Positions 10,592-25,500 of a DNA stretch of 64,000 nt are shown here, in pieces. This DNA comes from Hyperoodon ampullatus. Taxonomy: Eukaryota; Chordata; Mammalia; Artiodactyla; Ziphiidae. The stretch lies in assembly GCA_949752795.1 (NCBI GenBank), contig OX457061.1:36674338-36738337 (forward strand), read 5' to 3'. The number at the start of each line of letters is the position of its first letter. The first letter of the stretch is position 1. A program made the position numbers and the translations under genes. The notes below the pieces were generated by a model that saw only the letters and a list, made by a program, of their open reading frames with translations, was not told the DNA's origin and made no database searches.

Positions 10592-13500
10592 GTGAGTGAG
10601 GGGCAGCTGGAGGAGCCCGTGGCGGGGGTCGAGGCCTGGGGACAGGCGAGGGTGGGAGGAATTTCGCTTTGGAGGGGATTGGGATCTGATGGAGGTGGAG
10701 AAAGCCAATTCTCAGACTCTTCCTCCCATTCCCTCTCCCTGTGCATCAGCTGGGGCGGGGGGTTCATTGGAAGAGAAAAGTGGCGAGTGAGGGGATGGCT
10801 GGGCTTCAGGCGACTGCACAGCCAGGAGAAAGGAGACTATGCTCTTTTTACGTGTCAGGCGGAAGGTTGCTTGCTTGGTTTGATTGTGTTGGGGATTCGT
10901 GTGATTTTTCATCTGGGCCAAGATGTATGGTGTATTGTGTTTTGTTTTGTGTTTTTCCCTCGACCTGGGCCACGTTTCTATTATGGTGATGATCGTTTCC
11001 ACTCTTCGGTGAGCTGCACACAGCCACCTGAAGACCTCCCTGTGGATTTTCTTCTTCCTGGAAGAGCTGTGTGTCCTTAGATAGGTGTGAAGCACCTGTC
11101 CACCTTGAAAAATGTCCACCAAATGTCTGAGCTGGCGTTGTAGTCTTGAGTCATGTCAGCTTGTACATTTCAGTGTGGTTTTCTTTCCTTTTTTTTTTTC
11201 CCAATTCCTTATTTATTATCTTGTTTAGATGTGCCCCCCCCACACACACACCTTTTCATTAGATGCCTTTCACTGGGGACACAGTGGCGAGCACGACAGA
11301 ATTCCTGTCCTCAAAGATCTTACATTCCAGAAGGGAGAGACAGATAATAAAATTCCAAATAAGGTTATTTCAGATAGTGATAAAGACTATGAATAAAATA
11401 AAACCGGGTAATGGATGAATATGACATAGAGTGTGTAGCTACTTTTGATATTTCAGTTGTTCAAATGTCTTTAAAATGTCTTTATCCTTCATGAGGATAT
11501 GAAAGAATTGGCATAGAGTGCATTACTCTTGGATTCACTGGATTTTTAGACCCCCAAAAAGATGATGGTGCATAGTGATGTTTACCACCCATTAGAATAA
11601 GATATATGTTAGTAGAAGAGAGGGGAGAACTTTAAGAAATTAATTACTTATAGTTTTTTTTCCTTTTCACTACAGAAAAAGTGTGCTTTTTCCTTTTGGA
11701 AATGCTGCATTTTATTAGTGTAGTGTGGCATTTCCTGGTACTGGAGAAAGATGCTACATTGTACAAGGCATACTGATATTTCTTTGAAGATGAAAGAAAA
11801 ATGCTTCTTGGACACTGTTGATCTTAGGTTTTGGAGTTTGTGAGCTGTAGGCACTGACATTCTGGAGTTCATTTTAAATATATGAGTTCTTAAAAAACAA
11901 TTTCGTCACTTTTTCCAATCATAAAAATAAAACATGCTTACTATATAGAGCATTTAGACAGTACAGAGAGGAAGAAAAAAGAAAGTTCAACACACACACC
12001 AAAACTCCATTACCTGTCAACCTTTTGTGACTATCCTTCCAATTATATTTCTGCGGTGGGAGGGAAAGGAAGGGAGGGAGGTAAGGAGGGAGAGAGAAAG
12101 GGGCCATATTATGGTTGTTCTTTCACCAGCCTCAAAATTCATCTATTTAATAAATACTTTCTGGGAAGCTCTTTTGTATATACAAGGCACTGTTCTAGGT
12201 GCTGGAAATAAGATTGAAGAACAATACATGCAGGGCCCCTGCTCACATGGAGCGTCCATGTAAAATGTCTTGAGTAATTTTCTCATGTCAGTAAATGTAT
12301 GAGGGACTTCCCTGGTGGCACAGTAGTTAAGAATCCGCCTGCCAATGCAGGGGACATGGGGTCGATCCCTAGTTGGGGAAGATCCCACATGCCACGGAGC
12401 AACTAAGCCCATGTGCCACAACTACTGAGCTTGCGCTCTAGACCCCGCGAGCCACAACTACTGAGCCCGCATGCCACAACTACTGAAGCTCACTTACCTA
12501 CAGCCCGTGCTCCACAACAAGCCACCTCAGTGAGAAGCCCGTGCACTGCAACAAAGAGCAACGCAGCCAAAAAATAAAGAAATAATTAATTAAAAAAAGA
12601 AATCTTTGATCTCTCCATCATTTTTAATAGATGCATGACACTTTTGTTTATGAGGTACTAATATGTATTCATTGTTATTATTGATGGGCATTTAGGTTAT
12701 TTTCAATTTGTCAAGATTACAAACAATATGGTGATCAATTCATATGCTTACATCTTTGAGAGATGATCTCCTTAGTTTACATTCTGAAAGAGGAATTATT
12801 GGGCCAGAAGTGGTGCACATTTTAAACTTTATTACATATTGCTCTATAGAAAGGTTGTATCTATTCATAGTCCTTGTAACATTGTATGATGGTCCCCATT
12901 TCCCCTTACTAAGTATCAGGCTTTTTACTGTTTTCTGTTTTTTATTTTCATTTCTTTAATTACTAGTTCCACTGAATGTTTTTCATATATTTAATACTAG
13001 TTACATTTAGTTGTAAATTTCATACTCAATCTTTTGCCTGTGCTGCAGTGTATTGCTGTGTTAATCTTTTTAATAGGAAGATTGTTCTTCTGTGATATGT
13101 TGCAGTTTTTGCCCAGGTTGTTGTTTTTTGTTTTGTTTTGGTTTTGGTTTTTTTTGTCTTTCAACTTTGTACATGTATTTAGCATGGAGAAAAAGTGTGT
13201 GCCTGTGTGTTTTAGGTAGTCAAGTCTTTTTTTTTTTTTTCCTGACTGGTAAAATTTTTTATCTTCTCCATTTCCCCCAACTATTATATAGTAAGTATCT
13301 GTTTTTCTTTTAGTATTTTGAGTTTTCTTAGATTCTTTTTTTACACTTTACCCTTACAAAGTGTACCAGTATCCACTATTTTAATGAATGAAGTATTATT
13401 ACCTTTATTACCATATTACTGGCGAGGCCAGCCCCTCCTTATTCTTTTGCAAATTTTTAACTTTTTATACATTTTTATTTAAAAATGAACTTTAGAACCT

Positions 13501-16500
13501 TTTTTTTTTTCAGACACTAAGTAATCTTGTATTTAAATTGGAATTGTTAAATTCACAGCTTGATTTGAAGAAAGTTGACTTCTTTCAACATAGGACCATG
13601 ATGGATCCCCTTCCCTCTATGATGTATACATAATGATAAAGTCACACTTCTTTCACACTGGTGATGTAGCTTAATACTTCAAATAACCATCTGGGAATGT
13701 TTATACTCTTAGACTGTGACAACTCCAGAATAGTTTTAAATTATTTTGTGCTTCATGATAAACTGCAGAATTTTCTTAAATACTTTTTTACTTAAAACAC
13801 TTCTAGTTTTTGAGACTAGTACAAACTTTAGCTTAGTTAAGATACTGTAAAGAGTCTTTGTATTTCTTTTCCAATGCCCCATAAAGTTACCTTTTATATT
13901 GACAGTAACAGGATTCAGAAAAGTTATGTGAAATAGAATAGAGAAAATGCAATTTTTTTATAACAGATGAGTAGGAATCTTCTCTTTCTGAAATGGATAA
14001 CTGAACATAAAGTAAATCAACAGCTTAATTTATGTATAAATTAAATCTTGCCTTTTAAAAAATTAAGTTCTTTTCATCTCATCCCACCATCAAAATTATT
14101 TACATGTTTGATTTGATTCCTTTCTTATTGAAGTAAAGATACTTCCCAATTTAGTGAGTTGTTTTCAAGCAGAGCCCTAAGGTTTTGTCCTCTCCTTTTC
14201 TCTTCTGTATTTAAAATTGCAAATTTGATAATCTCCACATTTTGACAAGCAAGGTTAAAGAACATTGGCAATGATATTTTGGTTAAAATATTGTGCTAAG
14301 CATTCTGTATTTTATTGAAGAATATATTTTCTGAACAGGTGTTCTGTGTCCTCTCAAATCATTTTAAGTGAGGTAAAGTATAAATAAAATAATCATATAT
14401 TGGTTCTCTCCTAAAACCTTGTGCCTGCAACTGGTGGAAATGGAGCCTATTTTCAAAACCTTATATGCCTCCATATCTGGTCGTCAGATTAAGGAGCATA
14501 ATCTGTGAGCTACTAATGTTTAAAAATGTTTTAGTAATACAAACATTGTAGTGAAATTGCTGAGAAAAACGATAAAACATTCTTTTTTAAAACCAGTGGT
14601 TATTTTTTAAAAATTAAATACAGTGTATAATGGTATCTAGTTAATTTAGATTCAATGTTCTATTGTATTGTAACTTCTTAAAATGAGATAAAGAGCTAAG
14701 TATTGGCCTGTATTTTAAAAATGGAGCTGAATGTGATTAATACAGTGAACAATTGTTCAATGAAATTTTTTGCTCCAATTTCATAAATATCTTACAGTTC
14801 CTATATGCCTACAATTTTAAAAATTGAGATGATTTATAAACTAGAGAACCATTATTTTCAATATTTTCTGCTCACTGGTATCTCTACCTACTGCTTTGCT
14901 CCTTTCCAGATTTAGTATTGACTGATGCCTAATCATTTCATAACATATTTTACACGGCAGACATTTGTGGGATTTTGCCTATAATGTCTCCCCCTCGCCC
15001 CCCGCCCCATGGCTCGCGGGATCTTAGTTCCCTGACCAGGGATTGAACCCCGGCCCCGTGGTAGTGAAAGCGCCAACTCCTAACCACTGGACCACCAGGG
15101 AATTTCCCTATAATGTTAAAGATAACATTCAGATTAGAGCATTTGAAATTCAGGGCTCTTATTCTGAAGATTATTTTTTCCTAAAACAAAACAAACAACA
15201 ACAAAAACTAATGATTATATCCTCTGTAGGCGGAGTTGGTTAAGTGATCTTTATGGATTTTTTTCCTTTTTTGAAAGCTAGTGTGGTTTGATAGCTTGGG
15301 GGCTGCTGTTTTCTTCCCTGTTTAGCTGTTAGGAGCCATACTGCCAGATAAGAGTATCTAAGCAAGACACCTTGCTTTTTTCTCCTCTCACTCCCCCATC
15401 CCTCTCCCTCCTTGGATTTATCATTTTTTCCCCTCTACACATGGTATCCTAATGTTTAGTGATAGGCTTTATCTTTTCTATTAATTGACTGGAGGTGCCA
15501 GGGTACGGTGGAAATACTTCTTGTATCCATAAATATTAACTGCCCTCTACTAAAGCAGAGGTCCTTTTCCTGAAGATTTTTTCTCAAGTTAATTGTGCCT
15601 TTCCTAATTTTTCTAGTATAACAACTTTTATACCTGCTGCACAGCTTTTATTTGTTTGTTTTTTGGGTTTTTTTTTTTTTTTTTTGCGGTACGCGGGCCT
15701 CTCACTGTTGTGACCTCTCCCGTTGCGGAGCACAGGCTCCGGACGTGCAGGCTCAGCGGCCATGGTTCACGGGCGCAGCCGCTCCGCGGCATGTGGGATC
15801 TTCCCGGACTGGGGCACGAACCCGTGTCCCCTGCATCGGCAGGCGGACTCTCAACCACTGCGCCAGCAGGGAAGCCCTGCACAGCTTTTGAATGGAGTTT
15901 AAATACTCACTGTATCAGGATAACTGTGATAAACTTCCTGTTAGAAAGTAATTGTGTTTTTAATGTGAATTTTAGCATTTCAAATATTATTTTTAGGTAA
16001 TATGATTTTTTTTTTGCCTTAAATTCATTAATATATTGATGTTCTGAGCCTTAGTAGAATGTAAATTGAGAGCTTATTTTCTGGGTTTATTCCTGAGGAT
16101 GCACTTGGACTTTGGACAGATGTTCATCAGTCAGGGTCATTGCTACCAGAACCACTTTTGGGTGCACGAATAAGGCAATTGAGCCCCTTGAACCTGAGTC
16201 TGGGGTAGATACAGAATTGGACTATATTGTGATAGCTTAAAAAGCAAAAAGGAAATCGTAATTCAGTTTTAATATTTAGTGATGATTCTCTTGAGTCATC
16301 ATTCCTCCCTTTTCCTACCTACATTATTAGTTCAGTACATGTTATCTCTGCCCTAGATTATTGAACTCTCTCTACTCTCTGGTATCTTTACCTACAGCTT
16401 TGCTCCTTATCTACTTTATTTTTCTTATTGTAACCTAATCTTTCTGGTGCAGTAATCTTGGATCATGTGCTTAAAATCTTACCATGGTTCCCCACTGCCT

Positions 16501-19500
16501 TCAGTTTAAAATTCAGATTCCTTAACAAGACATGTATAGTTCTGTAGGAGCTGAGCCATCCCCTGTGCCTGTTTCTCCAGCAACACTGAATTACTGGCCT
16601 TCCCTTGAATATGCAATGTAATTTTCTTTAGAATTATCTTTCCTTCCTTTTTTTCCCCTTCTCTCCCTCCTTCCCTCCCCTCCTTCCTTTTTGTTTTACT
16701 AACTCCTACTCATTCAAGTCATTGTCGACTTTTAGCTCTTTATTGGAACTGGCACCCCCTCTTATGTCCTTCCACAGTATCTTGAATTTACCCATCTAAA
16801 CAAATAGGTGTTCCGTTGTCTCTTTCCCCACTTAGATTATAAGCTTTTGAGGGTAAGGAGGTGTCTTTTTTTTTTTTACATGTTTATTTATTTTTTATAC
16901 AGCATATTCTTATTAGTTATCTATTTTATACACATTAATGTATATATGTCAATCCCAATCTCCCAATTCATACCACCACCACCACCTGCCCTCAGTCTCC
17001 CCCCTTGGTATCTATGTTTGTTCTCTACATCTGTGTCTCTATTTCTGCCTTGCAAACTGGTTCATCTGCACCATTTTTCTACATTCCACATATATGCGTT
17101 AATATACGATATTTGTTTTTCTCTTTCTGACTTACTTCACTCAGTATGACAGTCTCTAGATCCATCCATGTCTCTACAAATGACCCAATTTCATTCCTTT
17201 TTATGGCTGAGTAATATTCCATTGTATATATGTACCACATCTTCTTTATCCATTTGTCTGTTGATGGGCATTTAGGTTGCTTCCATGACCTGGCTATTGT
17301 AAATAGTGCTGCAGTGAACACTGGGGTGCATGTGTCTTTTTTTTTTTAATTAATTAATTTATTTTTGGCTGCGTTGGGTCTTTGTTGCTGTGCGCAGGCT
17401 TTCTCTAGTTGTGGCGAGTGGGAGCTACTCTTTGTTGCGGTGCGCGGGCTTCTCATTGCGGTGGCTTCTCTTGTTGCAGAGCATGGGCTCTAGGTGCACA
17501 GACTCAGTAGTGGCACGTGGGCTCTAGAGCACAGACTCAGTAGTTGTGGTGCAAGGGCTTAGTTGCTCTGCAGCATGTGGGATCTTCCTGGACCAAGGCT
17601 CAAACCCATGTCGCCTGCATTGGCAGGCGGATTCTTAACCACTGTGCCACCAGGGAAGTCACAGCATGTGTCTTTTTGAATTATGGTTTTGTCTGGGTAT
17701 ATGCCCAGTAGTGGGATTGCTGGGTCATATGGTAATTCTATTTTTAGTTTTTTAAGGAGCCTCCATACTGTTCTCCATAGCTGCTGTATCAATTTACATT
17801 CCCACCAACAGTGCAAGAGGGCTCCCTTTTCTCCACACCCTCTCCAGCATTTATTTGCAGATTTTCTGATGATGCCCATTCTAACCAGTGTGAGGTGATA
17901 CCTCATTGTAGTTTTAATTTGCATTTCTCTAATAATTAGTGATGTTGAGCAGCTTTTCATGTGCTTCTTGGCCATCTGTATGTCTTCTTTGGAGAAATGT
18001 CTATTTAGGTCTTCTGCGCATTTTTGAATTGGGTTGTTTGTTTTTTTAATATTGAGCTGCATGAGCTGTTGATATATTTGGAGATTAATCCACTGTCCGT
18101 AGATTCTTTTGCAAATGTTTTCTCCCATTCTGAGGGTTGTCTTTTCTTCTTGTTTATAGTTTCCTTTGCTGTGCAAAAGCTTTTAAGCTTCATTAGGTCC
18201 CATTTGTTTATTTTTGTTTTTATTTCTATTACTCTACGAGGTGGGTCAAAAAATATCTTGCTGTGATTTATGTCAGAGAGTGTTCTTCCTATGTTTTCCT
18301 CTAAGAGTTTGATAGTGTCCAGTCTTACATTTAGGTCTTTAATCCATTTTGAGTTTATTTTTGTGTATGGTGTTAGGGAGTGTTCTAATTTCATTCTTTT
18401 ACATGTATCTGTCCAGTTTTCCCAGCACCATTTATTGAAGAGACTGTCTTTTCTCCATTGTATATCCTTGCCTTAAGGAGGTGTCTTACTATTGTATCTT
18501 CATTGCTACTTGGCACTCACTTATTGCATGTCGAATGAATGATCTTTGAATTTTTTCCAGTGGTAATGGTGGGATTCTTGCTCACTCATTAACTTAGTGT
18601 CGTTTGGCCATTGTGATTTGAGGTAGATGGACAGAATTTGGGATGCATTCAGTGGCCATGGTCTTCAATGAAATTAATTGGACCAAATGGAATCTTTATC
18701 TCACTATTTCTAAGTAATCGTGGTTCAGATAGAAACAGGGCCGTATCAATAACATGTTCACCCACAAATCATTTGTTAGATTTGAATTTTCCCCCCAAGG
18801 TTTTCCAAAGGGAATACCTGTCATGCCATCATAATCTTTACACTTAGATCTGCCCTTTGGGAAATGCAAAGCCATTAGTTGCTGTTAGCAAAATACCTTG
18901 ATCTATTTATTTCCCATACACTAAAGCTGACTCTTGTCACCAAAGGGTGAGTGAGTGGAGTTTTTTGGGGAGGGAGGGGGAGCAAAATTAATAAAGATCT
19001 CCTCTTTGTTTTTTATGGTGACGGAATCTTTTGTGTTTTGTAGTGTACAAGTCCGTTGTCCGTTGGAAATAGTTTGTGTTTTGCTATAAAGCTAACTCAC
19101 TACTGGTTGTTCTGTGTCCTCTGGGGAATCTTGTGTCTACAAAGTTAATGTTGCACCAGGTATGCTTTGTGTTGCTGATGAAGCCCGTTTTGCTGCAGTA
19201 CCATTTTTGACAAGATAGGTGCTATATGGAGGTAACATTAGTCATGACACATACTGATTATTAAACAAAGTAACAGCCTTCCAGGGCACAATCATAGCTA
19301 ACAACAGCAACAGAAGCCTTTTATCATTGGGAATTGCTGGCATGGACTATATGAAGTAGGGGATCTGCTGATCAAGCAATCAACTTAATTTTACATGAAA
19401 TACTAACAACCTTGATAGCATGGAGCAGGGGAGAAAATTCCCAATGTCAGGTAAGTTGGTTCAGCTGAATTGCACAGCAGAGTCTGGGACTGTTGAGCAA

Positions 19501-22500
19501 GGTGAACCTTTGCCCTCAAGGAATCCATATTCTCCCTTAGAAGCTTCTAGGAAGATTCTTGTGCCTCACTTCTGGGAGGTGTAGCGCTGTCTTAAGGTTG
19601 CTGCAAGGGGCTGACAGAAGGGGACGAGCACAGCCAGCCCTCTCCCAGAAGTTTCCCTTCATTCCAGGCCCCCCTCCCACTCAAAACTCAATCCGAATAC
19701 AAAACTGTACAATAAGTCATTTTAAAATGGTGCAAACCATTAAATAAACTGTTGAGTAGGGGCAGAGAGGAGACTAAAAGATTTGAAAGATAAAACAATT
19801 AACTAAAATGACGGAAAGGACAGTAACAATTTTAGAGACTGAGATGTTAGGAAATAAAAACCAGGAAGAACAAGGCCATCCTATCAGCTCACAAGTTGGA
19901 AACCCTTATGCAGAGAGGCAATGAAGGTTCATCAAGCCAAAGCAGCCATAAAGTCCAGCAGAATATTCCTGAATACTCCTTACCATCCCTTGGAGTTCTT
20001 TGAAGTGTTCCCTGAATAGATGTCCTTCTAGCTCGCAACGGAAAGCAGGACCCTGAAGGCCTGTCTTTCTTGCCTGTGATTCATCTCTCGTGACCTTTTA
20101 GACTGAAGTGACTCTTACTCTGAGACAGCACCTCAGATGGTACCTACCCTTCTGTTCCCTGTCCTTGCAGCTGGCAGGTACAGCCCTGCAGCAGCGTGCT
20201 GTGAGCATCTGCCCCTCCCTGTCTTTGACAGTGACATGGCTTAATTACATGAATTCGATTTTCTTTTTTTCTTTTGACTGCAGCTCTCAATTTCAAGTGT
20301 ACTTTAGAAATAATTCCTTTGGAAAATGACACGTATTGAAAATTTACCCTGCTTTCTTGTCTTCCCCAATTGCTCCCTTAGTTTCAGGATCATTTTATCC
20401 TTCAAAAATGAAGCCAATCAAAACCATTGGCTAGTATATAAGAGGTTCATTCCTCTTTTACCTAATGTGTTCCTGAAAATGTAATAAAATCAAATTTCTG
20501 AAAATCAAATGGACATACATGTTAGGAGGGGAGATTCTGTTTCTTTTTTTTTTTTTTTTTTTTGTGGTATGCGGGCCTCTCACTGTTGTGGCCTCTCCCG
20601 TTGCGGAGCACAGGCTCCGGATGCGCAGGCTCAGCAGCCATGGCTCACGGGCCCAGCCGCTCCGCGGCATATGGGATCCTCCCAGACCGGGGCACGAACC
20701 CGTATCCCCTGCATCGGCAGGCGGACTCCCAACCACTGCGCCACCAGGGAGGCCCTCACCGAGATTCTGTTTCAAGAGAACTAAGAAAAGTATTAAAATC
20801 CCAGACTGTGGATCTGCTGGTCCTGGTGCCTGGACATGCTGCCACTGACTGAGAGCTTGCCGGGTATTAGGGGCTGCGGGGAGGGGCTTTCTCTCAGGCC
20901 TGGACCCCCGGGAGGAAGGCTGCATTGTAGTCTTTGCTTTGGGGACTGTGTTAGGCGTGGTGATTTAATGGTCAACAAAACAGAATACAGTCCACGTTGG
21001 AATGCCTGAAAATATCTTCATGAAAGACGGTGGTATTGATTGGATTACATAGTAACCAGTAGTTGCTTTGTACATGGTACTTGCTGCACTGGGCAATTAT
21101 CTTGCCTCTGCCTCTCAGCTCTGAGGGTGACAGTCTCTCCCTCGAGCAGAGCCAAGGGAAGGGGGGGATTCATGTGGCTACAGAATCCAACACTTTGAGC
21201 CAGGCTCTGAGGATAGAGGGATTTCGAGAAGCCAGGACTGTGCAGCACCTCTGCCCAACTGAGAACCCATTTAATAGTCTTAAAGGAGAGCTCACCTAAG
21301 AAAACAGTAACAGGTCATTTTGGGGCAATAATAATTTGTGACATTTAATGCTTCTCACTCTCATACTTGCATTGTTTTTATACTTTTAGATGACACCTAT
21401 AGAACTTTAAATTGGTTCCTAAATTTTGAGTGTAATTTAAACCTTGAATACAATTTTAGCTTAAATATTGGATATAATTTAAACTTTACATTAAATGTTT
21501 TATCCCATGTTTTGACTTATTCTGTTTTAACCATGGTTTGAGACTTTTGATGATTCCCTTTTCCCCCTTTAATCTTTCTTAATACATAAGAGTTGACTTT
21601 ATGTTTAAAAAGAAAACCAAGCTTTGTGACCACCTAGAGGGGTGGGATAGGGAGGGTGAGAGGGAGGCACAAGAGGGAGGGGCTATGGGGATACATGTGT
21701 AATATATGTATATGTATGGCTGATTCACTTTGTTATACAGCAGAAAATAACGACATTGTAAAGCAATTATACTCCAAAAAAGATGTTTAAAAAAAAAGAA
21801 AACCAACATAATGGTCTAATCTTTAAATATATATGAAATAATCTTTAAATCTATGAATTTCCAGTCCTTCCTTTTTGTTTATATGTCGCATCAATGTTTG
21901 ATATCTCTAAATCTCTTATCAGAACTATGGTAATTCAGAGAAGTTACATTTAGTGGAAAATGTCCTTAAAATTAGCAGTTTTTGAAAAAAAATTACCAGT
22001 GATAGCTATCACTGAATGTTTACTTTGTGGCTTAATCTCATCTGTTTCTCACAACTATCAATACTTTATGAGGTAGGTACTGTTATTCACACTTTAAACA
22101 ACAACAACAACTTGAGATAAAGAAGTACCTTGCCCAAGGATACACAACTAGTTAGCTGTGAAGCTGGTACAGAAATCCAGGCAGTTACCCTCCAGCCCTG
22201 GCTCTTAAACCAGTATGCTATATACACTGCCAGTGATAACCTAAAAATAACCCCAGAAGTAGTCCATAGGGATAGGGTAATCTGTATGGGAATTTCTCCA
22301 GTTGCTATGAATCTTAAGTTTCTGATAACTGGCAACATTTAGATCACTAGGGAGAGAGCCCCTACTTTCTCTCTTCTACAACTCTTCCCCATTCTCGTGC
22401 CACTTGTATGGCTCCTTACAGGCTCCTTGTTTTCCGTCCATCCCATAACTGCTGATCTTTCTGAGAGTTTCCATCTCAGCCCTCTTCTGTTAATCTAGCC

Positions 22501-25500
22501 TTCCTAGGTCCGTGGGTCTCAACTTTGCACTTTGGAGTCACCGGGGAGGTTTTGTTTTTTTTTTTTTAAAAAAAAGCATGCTGCTGCCTGGGTCTCAGTT
22601 CAGGAGATTCAGATTTATTTGGTCTGGGCATCAGGAATTTTCACAAAAAAAACCTCCCCAGGTGATTTTCATGTACAGTCAAGGCTGAGAGCAGCTGCTC
22701 TAGGCAATTTATCGACAGGTATGGCCTCTACCTTCTTACCTCTTGGTTTCACTTAATTCTCCATTACAATTCATCACTTCGTTATCTTGCCCCTTGCCTT
22801 CCCTCATATCAGTCTGCCCTGTTATCCCGTATCCATCTCATAATTTACAGCTTCTCAACTTTCAGAATCTTGCAGAGGTAATCACGCAGCCACATGGATT
22901 GGTATTACTACACATTCATGGTCTCAAATCTCAGCTAAGCCTACGCTGGTATCTGGCAGTACTTTGTTTCTGTTTATAGCCCTGACACCCATGACTGGCA
23001 GCACCTCTTCTACATCTTCACCATTTTACCTTCATTCTTGTCACATTACCTTCACTCCTACTTCGCACTGTGGATCCTATCATGCCATTAATTATTTTTA
23101 TTTTTTCTCTATTTACCTTTTGACTAGCTCTTTCCCCTGACCATATATACTCAAGGATTAAAAGCTAAAAATAATTAAAAATTAAACTGAAAAACCCTTC
23201 TCCATCTGGTTACTCTTTGGCTCTTTTTCACTGTCAGGTTTCAGGAGAAACCAGTGTTTATTCACTGTTATCACAGCTCACCTCTCATTCATTTGCTTCT
23301 TAGCCATTTTTATCTACCTGCCCCTTGCCCAGAGTACTCTGGGGTCACCAGTGTTCACACATTCTAGTGGACATTTCAGTTCTGTGGACATTTCAATCCA
23401 GTGGACATTTCAGTTCTTATCTTGTGCTCTCGACAGCATTCAATGTTTTTCTTTCTTGAACTCTGTCAAAAAGAAAACAGCCCAGCCAAATAAACCCTTC
23501 TGTGACTTCACTTTCTTCCTGGCTCTCTTTCTACTCTCCTTGGTCTCCTTTCACTCACTCTTGGTCTCCCTCATGCATTACTGGTTCTGTAATATTAGTA
23601 TATTGATTTGTGGCCACCTGCTAATGGCATGCTCCCCCTGGGAGAGCTTATGTATTTACCAAGCTGTGGGTGACTCCCATGTTTTTATCTCTAGACTAAC
23701 CATACCTTCCAGCTCTATTTAGCCAACCATTTTTACTCTTCATTTATTTAACATTTTTAAAAATTGCGAACATACTATTGTGTTGGACCCTAGAGACTTG
23801 ACAGCCTACTGTAGTGTGTCTTCAAGTGTGGTTCACTGCTAGCCTGCATCAGAATCATTTGAGATGTTTGTAAAAATGCAGATTCTGAGGCTCTGGAATG
23901 GTCCAGTAAGTTGTGATTTCTGCCTGTGGGCGTTTTGTATACTAAACATTTTAAAAAAAACAGGAGTCTCCTGGCCTGGAAATTGTCTCAGAACAGTAAG
24001 CTGAGGCAATTGGAGGACTCACCTCATTCGTTTTTCATGTCTTAGGAATCACTTCTTTACCTGATATTCAGTATCTTTAAAAACATTTCCTATTTTTTGT
24101 CTGCTTTTTTTGTTTGTTTGTTTGTTTCAGGTGGGAGAGTAAATCCAGTTCCTGCTTCTTCATATTGTCCAAAAGTTGAAGTCCTGAGGCGTGAGAAAGG
24201 GGAAGCCAGGGGTTTTTATACTTATGTAAAGTCAGAGACAAAGTCGCAGACTATTTGTAATAACCCGAAGCTGGAAACAACCCAGTAGTCCATCAACAGA
24301 AAGTAGATAAAGTGTGGTATATTAATACAAGGAATACTATGCAGTTGTGAGACTGAATGAACTATAACTGTACCAACAAGGATGGCGGTTACAAACATGG
24401 TGTAAAGTAAAAGAAGCCAGACACAGAAGAGTATGTGCTCCGGGGCTCCATTTAGATAAATTTTAAAACCAGCAAAATTAGTCTATGGTGTTTGAAGTCA
24501 GGATGTGGTTACCTTGAGGAGAGGGTAGTTAGTAGAAGGGCACACTCATGAGCTTCTGGGGTTCTGGTGAGACTCTGTTACTTGAGCTGGGTACTGGTTC
24601 CATGAGTATTTCACTTTGAGAAAATTCATTGAGCTGTGTACTTACATGTGACTTTACTATATGTGTTACGTATCAAGAAAAAGTACTCCCTGGCTCCCCT
24701 ACAAAAAGGTCAAGGCTTCAAGCCAAATGCGCGATGGGAAGGTAGAGGTGGATTCCCAGTATAGCAGCTGAAACGGAGAAAGTGCTGTACCCAGGATCCT
24801 GCAAGAAAGCAAGTTACCTGATCAAGCTAGGGTTGGAAACGGGCACCCACAGGAAATCCTGTGCAAGGTGTCAGGGCAGTAAGCTCACGTTCATGCCACC
24901 TAGGTAATGCAGAAACCCTGACCTGAGATACTTAATAAAAACTGCTTTGAAACCAGGAGACCTTGCAAGACCCTGTCAGAGCCACTCATGAAACTGGCCC
25001 ACTTGGGGGACTTCACCATTCAAGCCACTTTTGAGACTCCAGGCAAATGGGCTGTTGTTCATAATTTGAAAACTACAAATTAGTTTACAACACACTGGCC
25101 ATGGCCAAGGTTGCCATCGGCATCATTTCTGTGTGTGGCAGGCAGAGTTCAGGTAGGTATTCTTGCTCTAGAGCATGGCTCTGTTGGCCTCTCTAGGAGT
25201 TTTAAAAGGAGAAGAGCTTCTGTATGTGGGCACCTCCCCCGTTAAACCACAGCTCCTTGACAGTATGGAGTCCGTGTGTTCATCATGGTATCACCAGTGC
25301 ATAGGATAATGCCTAGTGTACATTTGGGCTCAAAATAGATTTGTTCAGTAAGGGAACGCTGAGTAGTCATGGAGCACCACTGTGTGCACAGCAGAGTGCT
25401 ATGTGATTGTGTGTGCGTGCGCATGTTGACTTAATGGATATTCTTTTTTTTTCTTGATAAGCATTTCAAGTAATTTGTAGCAAGGGGCTATATCACTTGT

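Noticed and set aside
15652..15891. Recurring frames with [23 protein letters not shown] or [21 protein letters not shown] protein at many loci
   Set aside because: They are translations of the CHR SINE, seen at 5016, 15650, 20544, 30654, 32716, 39895, 54393 and 62126. Repetition reflects copy number, not a gene family.
17559..18176. 205-codon - strand frame with a reverse-transcriptase-related C-terminus
   Set aside because: It is the tail of L1 ORF2 interrupted by a SINE that supplies the last residues; not a host gene.
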